64,000 nt of DNA, taken from assembly GCA_946902875.1 (NCBI GenBank), contig OX336342.1:14439523-14503522 (forward strand), given 5' to 3'. Of the stretch, positions 12,460-24,400 are shown in pieces. Position 1 is the first letter of the stretch; every line of letters starts with the position of its first letter. This DNA is from Nematopogon swammerdamellus (lineage: Eukaryota > Arthropoda > Insecta > Lepidoptera > Adelidae). Below the pieces are notes generated by a model, which did not search any database, was not told the origin of the DNA, and worked only from the letters and a program-made list of their open reading frames with translations. The position numbers and the translations under genes are program-made.

Positions 12460-15400
12460 CTGAGAATAACCATACATTACATCAATTTATCGTCACTATT
12501 ATCATTACCATCATTCATCATTTCATTAGACACACATGCTGTTGGACATCTAGCTCACTAAAGCGTTGCAACGCGCGCGTGGTTATTCATTCCAGGCCTT
12601 TGGGTTATGAGAATCAAAATTATAAAGAAAAAGTCTGTTCAGTTTATACGATTTTCACACCCAGAGGGTTCGTAGCCATTTCCTTCTTACATGCACAGCA
12701 AGTGCGAGTGTAGCGATCGTGAGGTATCGCTCCGTGTTCCGCCGCCGACGACGTAGACCACAAGAATGTTATTTTCTCAATAACCGTTAGATAAATAACA
12801 TATAAGTTTCAAAATAGCGTTTGTGTCTATGGTGGTATTAAAAGTAAAACTTTTTTAAATTTACGTATCTATTTTATCTGCCTCAAGTAGTATATATCTA
12901 TCTTCAAAAGCCTAGATCTATCTTCGAGTCCTTTAAAGTGGCCACTGGAGAGTTACCAAAGGGCCTACCACGTAATGCCCCGTATATCATTAGACCTTTA
13001 TTCAAAGCTCTATAGTGATTACCTCGTGTCTGCATGTTTATTTAATAACGGTACAATGAACATGTCCTACGGCTCACAAAATCTCTCCACAGCGCAGAGA
13101 GGCTCGTTCTATACATAATTTATGAGACGTTCATTCGGTTGAGCAGACGAGTCATCGGTCACAAAGGCTCGTGGTCCGGCGCTAAAGGCCTTGCTTCGTT
13201 TTGGGAAACTAACCCGTCAAATGTGCACCAATTTTTATTTAATTGGAAGTTTAGTTGATTTTATTTGAGAGTATTTCTGTCATACTATTTTATTTGCTGA
13301 ATCATATTATGACGCTCATAAAACGATTGCGCTTTAGCTTATTTGGAAAGAGGAATAAAGTTCCTACAATATGACATGAGATCCCTATGTCAGAACTATA
13401 GAGCAACTCACGCTCATAAGCATCTCATAAGATGATTGCGCTTTATAATATAATTATAGAGTCAAGACATAGCGATCCCATGTAAACTGTAGACACTGTC
13501 TTTCTATTTCCAAGTTTGCTAAAGCGCAATCATGTTATGAGCATCTAGCCAACCGTGTTTTTTTTATTTTCTTTATTGATACTGACACGGTTGGCTACAT
13601 CACCTACAACATCCGTGATGTCAGCCTATAACACGGGGTGAACTTGGTGCCACGTCAGTGCTTCCCTTCGGTCGTGCCGGCTACACTGAACTGGACGGAA
13701 AACACAAACTATTTACATAGCCGTTTCGACGGACATTTCATTCAGTTCGGTGGTATCAACCCGGGCGGGATAAACCCTACCACCTAGTAATATAAGAAGG
13801 GAGTCATATCCCTTAGTCGCCTTTTACGACATACACGGGGAGAGATGCAGTGGGGCTATTCTTTTAAAGTACCGGCCCCACACGGTACGTTAGTTCCCAT
13901 AAAAAAATGCTCACCTTCATTGGAATTCAGACCGCAGAGTGAGTCGAGGACTTCCATGTTGGTGCTGTCCAGCCCCGAAGAGCCTCCAATGTCCACGTGA
14001 TCGGGAAGGCCTCGCTTGGCGCACTGCAAGTAACAACACTGGCGTGGATTTTGGAACATCATGTACATTTATTTGCACACAGTTTAAGTTTTAATTCTTA
14101 TCTATCTAAATGTTTGCCTTGTACATTCTTTGTTAGGGTTGGTTATGTACCGTACGGGTAAAGAAGCCGTCTGTCCGTCCTACTTTTAAAGTTATTCTTT
14201 TGAATTGTAATAGGTAGCCGGTATAATTTTTGACGTGAATACGCCTTTAAATTTGCTTCCATAGTGGGAGCCAATCCAGAAAACTGATGATAACAAAATC
14301 GGGGGTACAGTTTGGTGTTACAACTTCATATCTATCATCTACATCCAACATTTAATTACACCACTCGATAGCTAAAGGATCAAAAATTCGTTACGTAATA
14401 CGCTCTATATTACCCGCTACGTACACAGGGCCGTGTCCACGACACAGCCACACCCCGATTTTTTCAGAATTTTTGTTATAATGGCGGATATGCTAACAAA
14501 TAATAAAATAAGTAACAAATTAAGGAGGTTCCCCATATAAGAAACGTGTTTTTAACTTTTTTTTTATTTTTGCTCTGTCGTAAAAACTGTAATACATACG
14601 ATCTTCAATCTTGGTGTGATTATAGTGCAAAGTAAAACAACAATAACAAAAACCGGCCGAATACGTGGTGGTACGGAACGCACGAACGCACGCACGCACT
14701 TGGCCGGTTTCTTGTTTCTATTTAGAATAAGTACATAATTTTCATAGCGAGGTATATCCATTGTCAACTTTTACCGTATCTCTAAAAATTTTAAACCTAA
14801 TCGGTGTCTTGACAATTTGTGAGCATAAAGTAATAAGTATGTAGGTAGGTACAGTGCCCGGCAGAAAATAATGCGTGTTGAGCTTTAGAAAGAGACAATC
14901 CGGTTGTTGAGCGTCGTCCCTGTCGCAAGAATTCGCACGTCTCTGTGCGACAGGGACGACGCTCTACAACCCGATTGTCTGTTTCTAAAGCTCAACACGC
15001 ATTACTTGCTGCCGGGAACTGTACGTACATACCCATGCACTACAAAGAACATTATCTATTATACATGATATATTATTATACTTGTGTTTAATCCCACTCA
15101 TTCAATATTCTAAATGGTTGTAAGGGAAGGTAGCTATGGAATAAGTACACAGATCATTATGTCAGCTACTTAAGTAAGTGAGTTTAAAATCTTTTTCCTT
15201 TCGATGAACCCTCCATGCCCGGTGAGAGAGCTACGGGAAAGCTTTTTCGACCAGAGTGTTAGTTCAGGGGGGCGGCCGGCGACGACCGATAGTCGTGTCG
15301 AACCGCATTACGCCGATATCGCAAGCCTTACCAATCTACAGACTGGGCCTTTAAACAGATTTTAGGACTTGTAACACCACAGAGGTAACACTAGCTTTTA

Positions 15401-18400
15401 CGAGCGGCCTTTGGTGCAAGTAAAAGCACCAAAGGCCGGTTTTAAGATCGCTTGTTTCATTTTGTATGGAAAATTCGCTTACATTTTCCCTGTCGAGTTA
15501 ACTGCTTAAACATCGACATACAAAGTTCGTAATAAATTCACTGGTTTGTATTGATTGGTGGAACAATACAATGCACGAAAATACTTGTGCCTAATTCTAT
15601 TTATAAGGTTTCGCTGTTAATTAAGTGCGAATTTTATTTTAAATAGAAAAAAATATATATTTCGAAATTGGAACGCATTAGCGTAGTCCATTGGGCCAAG
15701 TTTCATTGTCTTATTGTTGACATGAGGCAGGGTTCAGTCCGACAGAGGGTTCATCCCTTGAATGGCCAAGTGATGTTTTGTGTGATTTTAAAGCCTTGCC
15801 ACGACGAGTCCAGCATTTAGAGTAGTAGCCTAATTACTTCATCAAATCTTTAGAGTTCGATGTTCCCAAAGTTTCCACATTACAGATACATGATTTACAG
15901 TAACATTATGTTTCAATTGTACGGATACATCTAAGTAGGTCATATATACCTAAACTACAAAACTCTTATGTTTTGTGTAATTAAATTATACTGGAGTGAT
16001 GAGATACAGGCGAAAGCCTACTTTATTCGGAGCATAGCTACTTAATTATACAGGGTGTTCGACACATCGACCGACATTTTTTTTTTGTAGGGAAGTGCGG
16101 TCATTTGCAACGTTTTGACCCATGATACCTTTTGTCAGATGTCACGTGGTATCGAGATACGACTTTTTTTTCTTTATTTTTGAAAATTACCAAAATCCCA
16201 CCTTTAAACCCTTGTAACTTTTTGTTTATGATTTTATCAGCACGAAATACAATTTATTGAATTGTACGATGTATCCTTGTTCTAGAAAAAATATTATTTG
16301 ATGAAGTTAATACCATGAAAAGGTCTTATGACCTCCCAAAGTCCCGAGAACGAGTAAAAATATGACAGAATCTTAATTTCTTAATTCATTTAAAAAAACT
16401 CATTTTATTTTAAAAAGTTCGCTAGTTAATGCCCTTTCCAACGGCATACCACATGTCATACAAATAATTCACTATGTGGTCAAAATTAGGCACAGAGACA
16501 GAACAGAACGACAAAATTAGGGATAATTTGCAAGAGTGCCCGCGCGCCCGGTACATGTTCTAAATTTGAAAATGCTCCCGAAAAAGCTCTCAATACGGGA
16601 AGCGAGTGCCCGTGCCAAAAGAAAATGAGGCGCTCAATTGCTGTCAGTTTTTTTTAATAAATTAAGAAATTAAGATTCTGTCACATTTTTACTCGTTCTC
16701 GGGACTTTGGGAGGTCATAAAACCTTTTCATGGTATTATCTTCATCAAATAATATTTTTTTCTAGAATAAGAATACATCGTAAAATTATTTCGTGCTGAC
16801 ACAATCATAAACAAAAAAGTTACAAGGGCTTAAAGCTGGGATCTTGGTAATTTTCAAAAATAAAAAAAAATCGTATCTTTATACCACGTGACATCTGACA
16901 AAAGGTATCATGGGTCAAAACGTAGCAAATGACCCCACTTAGGTATCTACAAAAAATTTTTGTCGGTCGATGTGCCGAACAACCTGTATATAAAGAATAT
17001 AATAATAGATAGGTACTGTGGAATATAAGTTATATACTAATACCAGAGTTCTTAGGATCTTTGTACCTTGTATCTAATCGGCTTTTTATATGCCTATCAC
17101 TTTTTTAGAATTTGAGATTGTGTTTTATAGCTGGATTTATTGTACATAGCTATAGATAAATTTCATTATAAAGGAGGATACATTTTCTTGTTTCATTCAT
17201 GCCCATGAGTGTTCAAAGTTTGGAGGCACGAATATCGAAAATACAAGTACACTATATAAACTATTTTCTTTCTCGTGCGCTTCATAAAACTAGAAATCCT
17301 ATTCTATCGTAAAGTCCATCGATGACCAAGGCTGTGTGCGTAAATTGTTTGAGTACAAAGGCGTTCAGAGTTCGAGAAGAAGCGATAAAGTTTAATGGAA
17401 GTTGTCAACATTCCAGTGCGCTCTCTCTCTGAAACCTGAAGTTTTTTGAAGCTGAATTATTTACTTAGCCTGAGAAATGTGTACTGTAATTAAGGACATG
17501 TGTTTAACAAAATCCAAAATAATTGGATTTCTTGCTGTAAGGAACACACAGACACAGCACACAGTGACATTAACACAAAGTATGTATATATGCATGTATA
17601 TATTCTATTTTGAACACTAATTTATAAAAATAAGGCACAATAGGCGTGCTTAATGCCGTGAGGCATTCTATTCTAACTAACCTTTGGGGATGTGGGAGAA
17701 GTAAATGCAGGCGAATACAGATTAATACACAAAATTAAATTACACTAAATTATAAAAAAATCTACAATACGTATTATACATACTCTACATAACATACTTT
17801 GAATGTTGTTTTCATTAAATAGAAACCATACTCAAACCACTTAAAATTACTTGAAAATGTCGGGAAGGTTTTGAGGAAGTGATTTATTTCTCTATGTGTT
17901 TATATGACAGGCCACCAAGAGTTTACGATAAAATACGATATATTAACATCGACCGGCATTCTTCCGTGGTTTAAAAGTTAATTTAATCAAATCGAGTTTT
18001 CAGTGGTTATTTCCTATAATAATAAAACTTTACCATTACCTACTAGTGGTAATACATTATTTAATTCACATACCTGAGCTAATATTATACGCTATATGTT
18101 TTATCTGATGGCAGTCCTCGCCTCAGCAAAGTTCATCATCTTGTCGGATTCGGCGATCCAACAAATTGAATTTGGCTTCCTTCTCAAAGATTCAAATATA
18201 GTTTGGTTAGTTGTAAGTGAGTTGTAACTGACTTAAGAAGGGCACTAAAGTTTGTTAATTAAATTAACACTTTACGAGAAGGAGACTCACATCGTCGGCG
18301 TTTAAATCAATGTTTATAAGTGTAGATATATTATTGAGGATCTGTGGAAAAGTAATTTTAGTTCGAAGAGCAAAAACAATACATCTGGAAGTCTGCCTAA

Positions 18401-21400
18401 TAATATTATGACAGTGTTGGCCTCATCGTGACCCGAAATTTATTTTCTCAAATTCTTTATACAAATTTGTAATATAAAAACATAAATGTACAACAAGTAA
18501 AGTAATAATAATTTATTAATGCAGAAAAATGTCGTGAAGTTAATCGGAACGAAATTTTAAAATATTCCAAAGATTAACATTTATAAAATATTTATTTTAA
18601 ATATCGACCGACATTGATTCATTGGTTTAAAAGTTAATTTGAAGTAGCATGCTGCAGGCATTATAAACAAAAATAAACATTACGGCGACATTCTAGACCG
18701 CATTTCATTAAATGTGATGGATGAGTTATAAATCAGGACGTCTAGTTATCTTGTGTGATGATAACGACCACTGCGTAGATGCGAGAAATAAAACGAATTG
18801 TTTTAATCCTTAGTCTCGGCAAAGAGTGACACGGCCTAAATTATTTATGAACCACTACTTAAGAATCGAGATTCGAGATTCGTCGAGAGCTAGGAAGGAA
18901 CTGTTCTACCACTGTCTCCGCGACAGAATGAAGTTGAGAGTGAGGTGTAGACAGTTTACCTTGTGCAATGTTCCGGTCTCGATGTCCAGCGTGGTGGGGT
19001 GCTTGGTGGAGCGGCCGGCGCGACGTTGAGAGCTAGGAAGGAACTGTCTTACCACTGTCTCCGCGACAGAATCATGTTGAGAGTGAGGTGTAGACAGTTT
19101 ACCTTGTGCAATGTTCCGGTCTCGATGTCCAGCGTGGTGGGGTGCTTGGTGGAGCGGCCGGCGCGACGTTGAGAGCTAGGAAGGAACTTTCCTACCACTG
19201 TCTCCGCGACAGAATCATGTTGAGAGTGAGGTGTAGACAGTTTACCTTGTGCAATGTTCCGGTCTCGATGTCCAGCGTGGTGTGGTGCTTGGTGGAGCGG
19301 CCGGCGCGACGTTGAGAGCTAGGAAGGAACTGTCCTACCACTGTCTCCGCGACAGAATCATGTTGAGAGTGAGGTGTAGACAGTTTACCTTGTGCAATGT
19401 TCCAGTCTCGATGTCCAGCGTGGTGGGGTGCTTGGTGGAGCGGCCGGCGCGACGTTGAGAGCTAGGAAGGAACTGTCCTACCACTGTCTCCGCGACAGAA
19501 TCATGTTGAGATTGAGGTGTAGACAGTTTACCTTGTGCAATGTTCCGGTCTCGATGTCCAGCGTGGTGGGGTGCTTGGTGGAGCGGCCGGCGCGACGTTG
19601 AGAGCTAGGAAGGAACTTTCCTACCACTGTCTCCGCGACAGAATCATGTTGAGAGTGAGGTGTAGACAGTTTACCTTGTGCAATGTTCCGGTCTCGATGT
19701 CCAGCGTGGTGGGGTGCTTGGTGGAGCGGCCGGCGCGACGTTGAGAGCTAGGAAGGAACTGTCCTACCACTGTCTCCGCGACAGAATCATGTTGAGAGTG
19801 AGGTGTAGACAGTTTACCTTGTGCAATGTTCCGGTCTCGATGTCCAGCGTGGTGGGGCGCTTGGTGGCGCGGCCGACGTCGAGTGCCAACACTTGCACGA
19901 CTGCGGGCCCCACCGACACCACCGAGCAGTTCTGAACCGCTCCGTAGTTGCGTATCGTATGCACTCCGCTCTCACCGTAAAGCATCACGTTGCATGCTGT
20001 AAATTTCAACATGTTTTAGAAATCGGGGTCATACTTGCACGGCAACATTTTCGTCAAAGTAAATATGTATATGGGTTTGATAGTTGGTTATTGTTATATT
20101 GTGGTTTGGTGGTAGTTTATTTATTTGAGTCAATTCCAAAGTATGCCATCAAACTAAAGGACCAGCTATACTGAACCTTCTATATACCTTCTAATACTTA
20201 TAATTATGTCATGTTGTCGAATGTTCATGGGCGTCGTTAGACACCTTATGGGTGGCTCGGCGCCAAATGTCGCGCTTTTAATTCAATTTAACACCAGATA
20301 CACCAACCAACCAAGCAGCCTTATATATAACACTAGTACATATTAAACCCATATAGGTATACTAGCTGTTGCCCGCGGCTTCGCTCGCGTGAAATTCGTA
20401 TTCCAAAGAAGAATGTAAGTAACTAAGGGCGAGGCCGAAGGCCGAGCTGCGTTCAGGTAATCGATAAACCTTCTCAAAGAAAGTAACTAACTAAGGGCGA
20501 GGCCGAAGGCCGAGCTGCTTTCAGGTAACCTTTCTCAAATAAAGGAAGTAAGTAAGGGCGAGGCCGAAGGCCGAGCTGCGTTCAGGAAGACGATAAACCT
20601 TCTGGAAGAAAGGAAGGAACTAAGTGCGAGGCCGAAGGCCGAGCTGCGTTCAGGTAAACCAAAAACCCCCTTCCGCCTTCGGGCCTCGCCCTTAAAGACT
20701 TCCTTTCTTCGATAGAATATAATATCGTTTACTCAATCTATTTATTTCATAAAAATAAAAAAGTAATATTAATAACTAAAGAATTAAAACCTACCTAACA
20801 AACATTAAAATAACTATCAAAACGGGCATTTTCAAATGTTCTTAGAGCACTTGCGGCATTACCCCGCTGGATGGCAAGGCTTACCCTTTGAATGAAGTAC
20901 ATAAGCCCTTGATGGCGGGACACCAGTTGCGTCAACCAGCTCAAGCCTCTTTTGGCTTCACTGCTCCACGGACCGAGGATTTCAACCGCAAACGCAACAA
21001 ATTCGAAATCTTGAATTATATTTCTATATTTGCTGCGTTTGAGGCTCTCCGCCCCAGCCTCGGCCGCGCCAGCCGCTCTTGAAGATGTCCTAACGTGACT
21101 TGGAGCCAATGTGAGAACAAAAGTGGCATCCCACATCAAAGAACTACCCTTAGTCCATGGCACTAAGGTGATAGCATCGGGCCTCTTGCCATCCAGCCGG
21201 GAATAACCGCAAGGTTCTAGGATGCACGGTATATTTGCCGTTAGAAGCGTGGACTTTATAATAAAATTTAAATTAAATTAACTCAATCTTAATATTAATT
21301 AACTTTATTCGAGATGGTTTAGCTTCTTCCTGAACGCAGCTCGGCCTTCGGCCTCGCCCTTAGTTACTTGCTTTCTTCGAGATGGTTTATCATTTGTCAG

Positions 21401-24400
21401 AACGTAGCTCGGCCTTCGGCCTCGCCTTAGTTACTTACTTTCTTCAAGATGGTTTAGCTTCTTCCTGAACGCAGCTCGGCCTTCGGCCTCGCCCTTAGTT
21501 ACTTGCTTTCTTCGAGATGGTTTTTCAATTATCCGAACGTAGCTCGGCCTTCGGCCTCGCTTTAGTTACTTACTTTCTTCAAGATGGTTTAGCTTCTTCC
21601 TGAACGCAGCTCGGCCTGCGGCCTCGCCCATAGTTACTTACTTTCTTCGAGAAGGTTTATGGTCTTCCAGAATATAGCTCGGCCTTCGGCCTCCCCCTTA
21701 GTTACTTACTTTCTTCAAGAATGTTTTTCTTCTTCCTGAACTCAGCTCCGCCTTCCGCCTCGCCCTTAGTTACTTTCATCGAGAAAGAATATCGTTTACG
21801 TGAGCGCAGATCCGCCTTCGGGCCCGCCTTTAGTTACTTTCTTTTTTTTAAATACGAATTTCACGCGAGCGAAGCCGCGGGCAACAGTTATATAAATTTT
21901 ATTGCACCAATGACAGCGACATATCTTCGACTTTCAATTATTATTTTTATTTATCAAACAATTTGTCACCGGCCAGCTCACGTCGAGATGACAGTTCTCC
22001 GTTGTCAACATGACATTTAAAATTGTTTTTTACCTTTACTTTGGATTACGTGATTTTTATTATATTTTTTAATTATTAAGTTCATCCGGGATATACACTG
22101 TCACTATAAAAAATTTCGTCAAATTCCGTTCAGTGGTTTTTGCGAGATGCGCGTACAAATAGACATTTTTGCATTTACGATTTTATGATATGTATAGAAA
22201 GAATAGATATGTATAGACTATTGTGTTCAAGTTATAAAAAAGAAGAACTGTCGTTTTCGTTGTATCTACTTATTTTTAAATTTCGAATGAATATTTTATT
22301 CAAATTGTATTTGCTGCCAGTTCTCACGATATAATTATGTACTTTGGACTACGTGATTTTAAACGCGCAATAATGTTTATAATTGTTAATTTATTTTTTA
22401 TTTTTGTAATTTTTTTTTACGTATTATGTTAACCCGGCATATAAACTGCTACTATACAAAGTTTCGTCTAATTCCGTTCAGTGGTTCGTGCGTGATGCGC
22501 GTACAGACAAACAAACAAACAAACAAAAATTTTAAAAACTGTTCTAACATGTTCAGTATCTCATTTTAAGCCACCCTGGTTAGTTTTTTTCCGAATACAT
22601 TCAATGTACAGACTTTCTTACCTCTACGATTTTATTATATGTATAGATAAATGGGTCAGGATTCCGATTTTTCGTTGTATAAAAGAAATATAATTAACGA
22701 TTTAGGCATGTACCACTTATCGCTAAGTACGAATTCCACAGATCAGGTTTTCTCTGAAACGTCGCGTCTATGTGATGTTCTTGGAGAATTAGCGGAGCGA
22801 GGGTTGGTGTTCGGGTGTCAAAGAAAGGTCTCATTGGTCGACAAGCTTTGGTATTTGCTATTGGTAGTGTCAAGTTTATACAGAACAACATAAAAGGCCG
22901 AAATTAAAATAGTAATTTATAAATTGAAACAAATAAAAAGAAATAATTATTATGCAGCTTAAGATTTCTCTTATTTCTTCTCTACTATACCTACTTATTA
23001 TATAATGCAAATATGTTGATTCCTTTTATACGATCTATACATGGCCACTTGGAATACACAATTCAGAAATAGACGAGGTATCTCACTCTGAAAAGATATC
23101 CGAGGCAAAAGTTACAAAATTAATTATTAAATTGCTTGTTACAATATCTTCAAAAAGCGTAATAAAATGTCATTTTGAAAAGCAATTAGGTATACTTATT
23201 TAAAACTATACATATTGTCTATCTATGGCCTTTTCTAAATAATGTTTTCTGACATTTGCCTGTTCGGATCTCTGAAGGATAATCTGGGATTACCTCAACG
23301 TGTACTCGTACCGATAATCCTTACACAAAAGAATAGTTAAGATACTGTTCGAGTTTCTCTAAGTCTTTTTAATATTATTTTCAGACGGACTCGCAAATGA
23401 AGTTAGCTCTGTTGTAGCATTATTTCATAGCTCAAAAGGAAAGGTTTTCATCGGAATACTCTTAAACATAGGTGCGTGGGTCTGGTCGGTATGAGCCTTG
23501 TCTGGGAATAGAATGAGGGTTCAAACTCAATTATAGCCCGAGCTTTCGTTTCTCTGGACCCACTTTGATGCTGTCAAACTCTGCCGACGTCACGACACTA
23601 AGCCGATCCGAAAGGAGTCAATAAGGAGATGAACGGTTGGGCCTGATAGAATTATGATTCGATTACAGGCTTCTTACGACGCCTATCGTCCCGACGCGAC
23701 GACGACGGTTGAACGTACATTTTTATGATAAAGATGACGATTTTTTTATTAATATTGAGGCAGGTACGGACTCCTTATTAAATTCATTTATGCAGACGTG
23801 TCGGTCGACGTGGGTTGAGATTTTGGTGCAAAATAAATCTTGTTCATAAATTATTTTTTAACTAAATATTCAGGCTGTGAGATGTCTTAATTTAATACAT
23901 ACCTGAATAGGATTTCCGTTGTTTTACTTATCCAAAACATCGTTTTGAATAAAACGTCCCTTTGAGTTTTAACTGCACGATCATTCTAACATTTTTCCAT
24001 CTTCTCTCACATCTTTATTATATCTTATATTATTATTATATATGTATCTACTGCAATTGAGTTGTTGTTGCTAGCTGTGTAATTTGATAAAGATTAACTA
24101 AATAAAATGTGAATAACATCAGAATACACACGTCTAGCGCTGTGTACGTGTCGCACGCGCACACTGAAGCCCTTGCCCTTGGCGGGGACCCGGTACTGCA
24201 GCAGCGCCGCGTTCTGCTGCGAGAGGAAGAGCTGACGCGGGCGGCGGCCGCACATCTCCACCACGCGCTCGTCGCTCCACGCCTCCGCCGGCCACACTTG
24301 TTGGTTCAGCTCCCAACCGTCCACCCACTGCCGATAACACAACATAATGTACAGACGACAGCACTCATTTCTCACACTTCAGGAACCCTGTCAAAATAAA

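Larger units (their letters stand above)
12460..13914 (-). other. CRF-BP intron 6
   Basis: Holds a MITE-like inverted repeat (13310-13548), a SINE (13557-13803) and a retroelement fragment (13805-13893). The part from 12460 to 13309 shows nothing recognisable. The retroelement material reaches to within about 20 bp of the exon 6 donor. Confidence 0.7.
14024..19817 (-). other. CRF-BP intron 5
   Basis: About 5.8 kb. It holds a diverged 'ggttccgtac' repeat (14150-14716), a palindromic Tc1/mariner-like MITE (14852-15021), a long foldback element (16051-16986) and most of the 143-bp array (18885-19878). Stretches 15022-16050 and 16987-18884 show no coding or clear repeat signal beyond a 12-bp-arm hairpin near 15411-15440. 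Confidence 0.7.
19997..24131 (-). other. CRF-BP intron 4
   Basis: About 4.1 kb. It holds a LINE 3' fragment (20205-20300), the palindromic ORF-bearing element (20361-21890) and a directly repeated segment (22030-22650). From 22651 to 24131 I see no exon or clear repeat. Confidence 0.7.

Noticed and set aside
15411..15440. Hairpin 'ggcctttggtgc / gcaccaaaggcc' as a microRNA candidate
   Set aside because: The arms are only about 12-14 bp, too short for a microRNA precursor, and nothing else supports it.
18826..19935. Series of plus-strand 69-residue open frames repeating every 143 bp
   Set aside because: They are the antisense of the CRF-BP exon 5 tandem array; the meaningful coding sense is the minus strand.
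24109..24399. Plus-strand 96-residue open frame
   Set aside because: Antisense shadow of the GC-rich CRF-BP exon 4.
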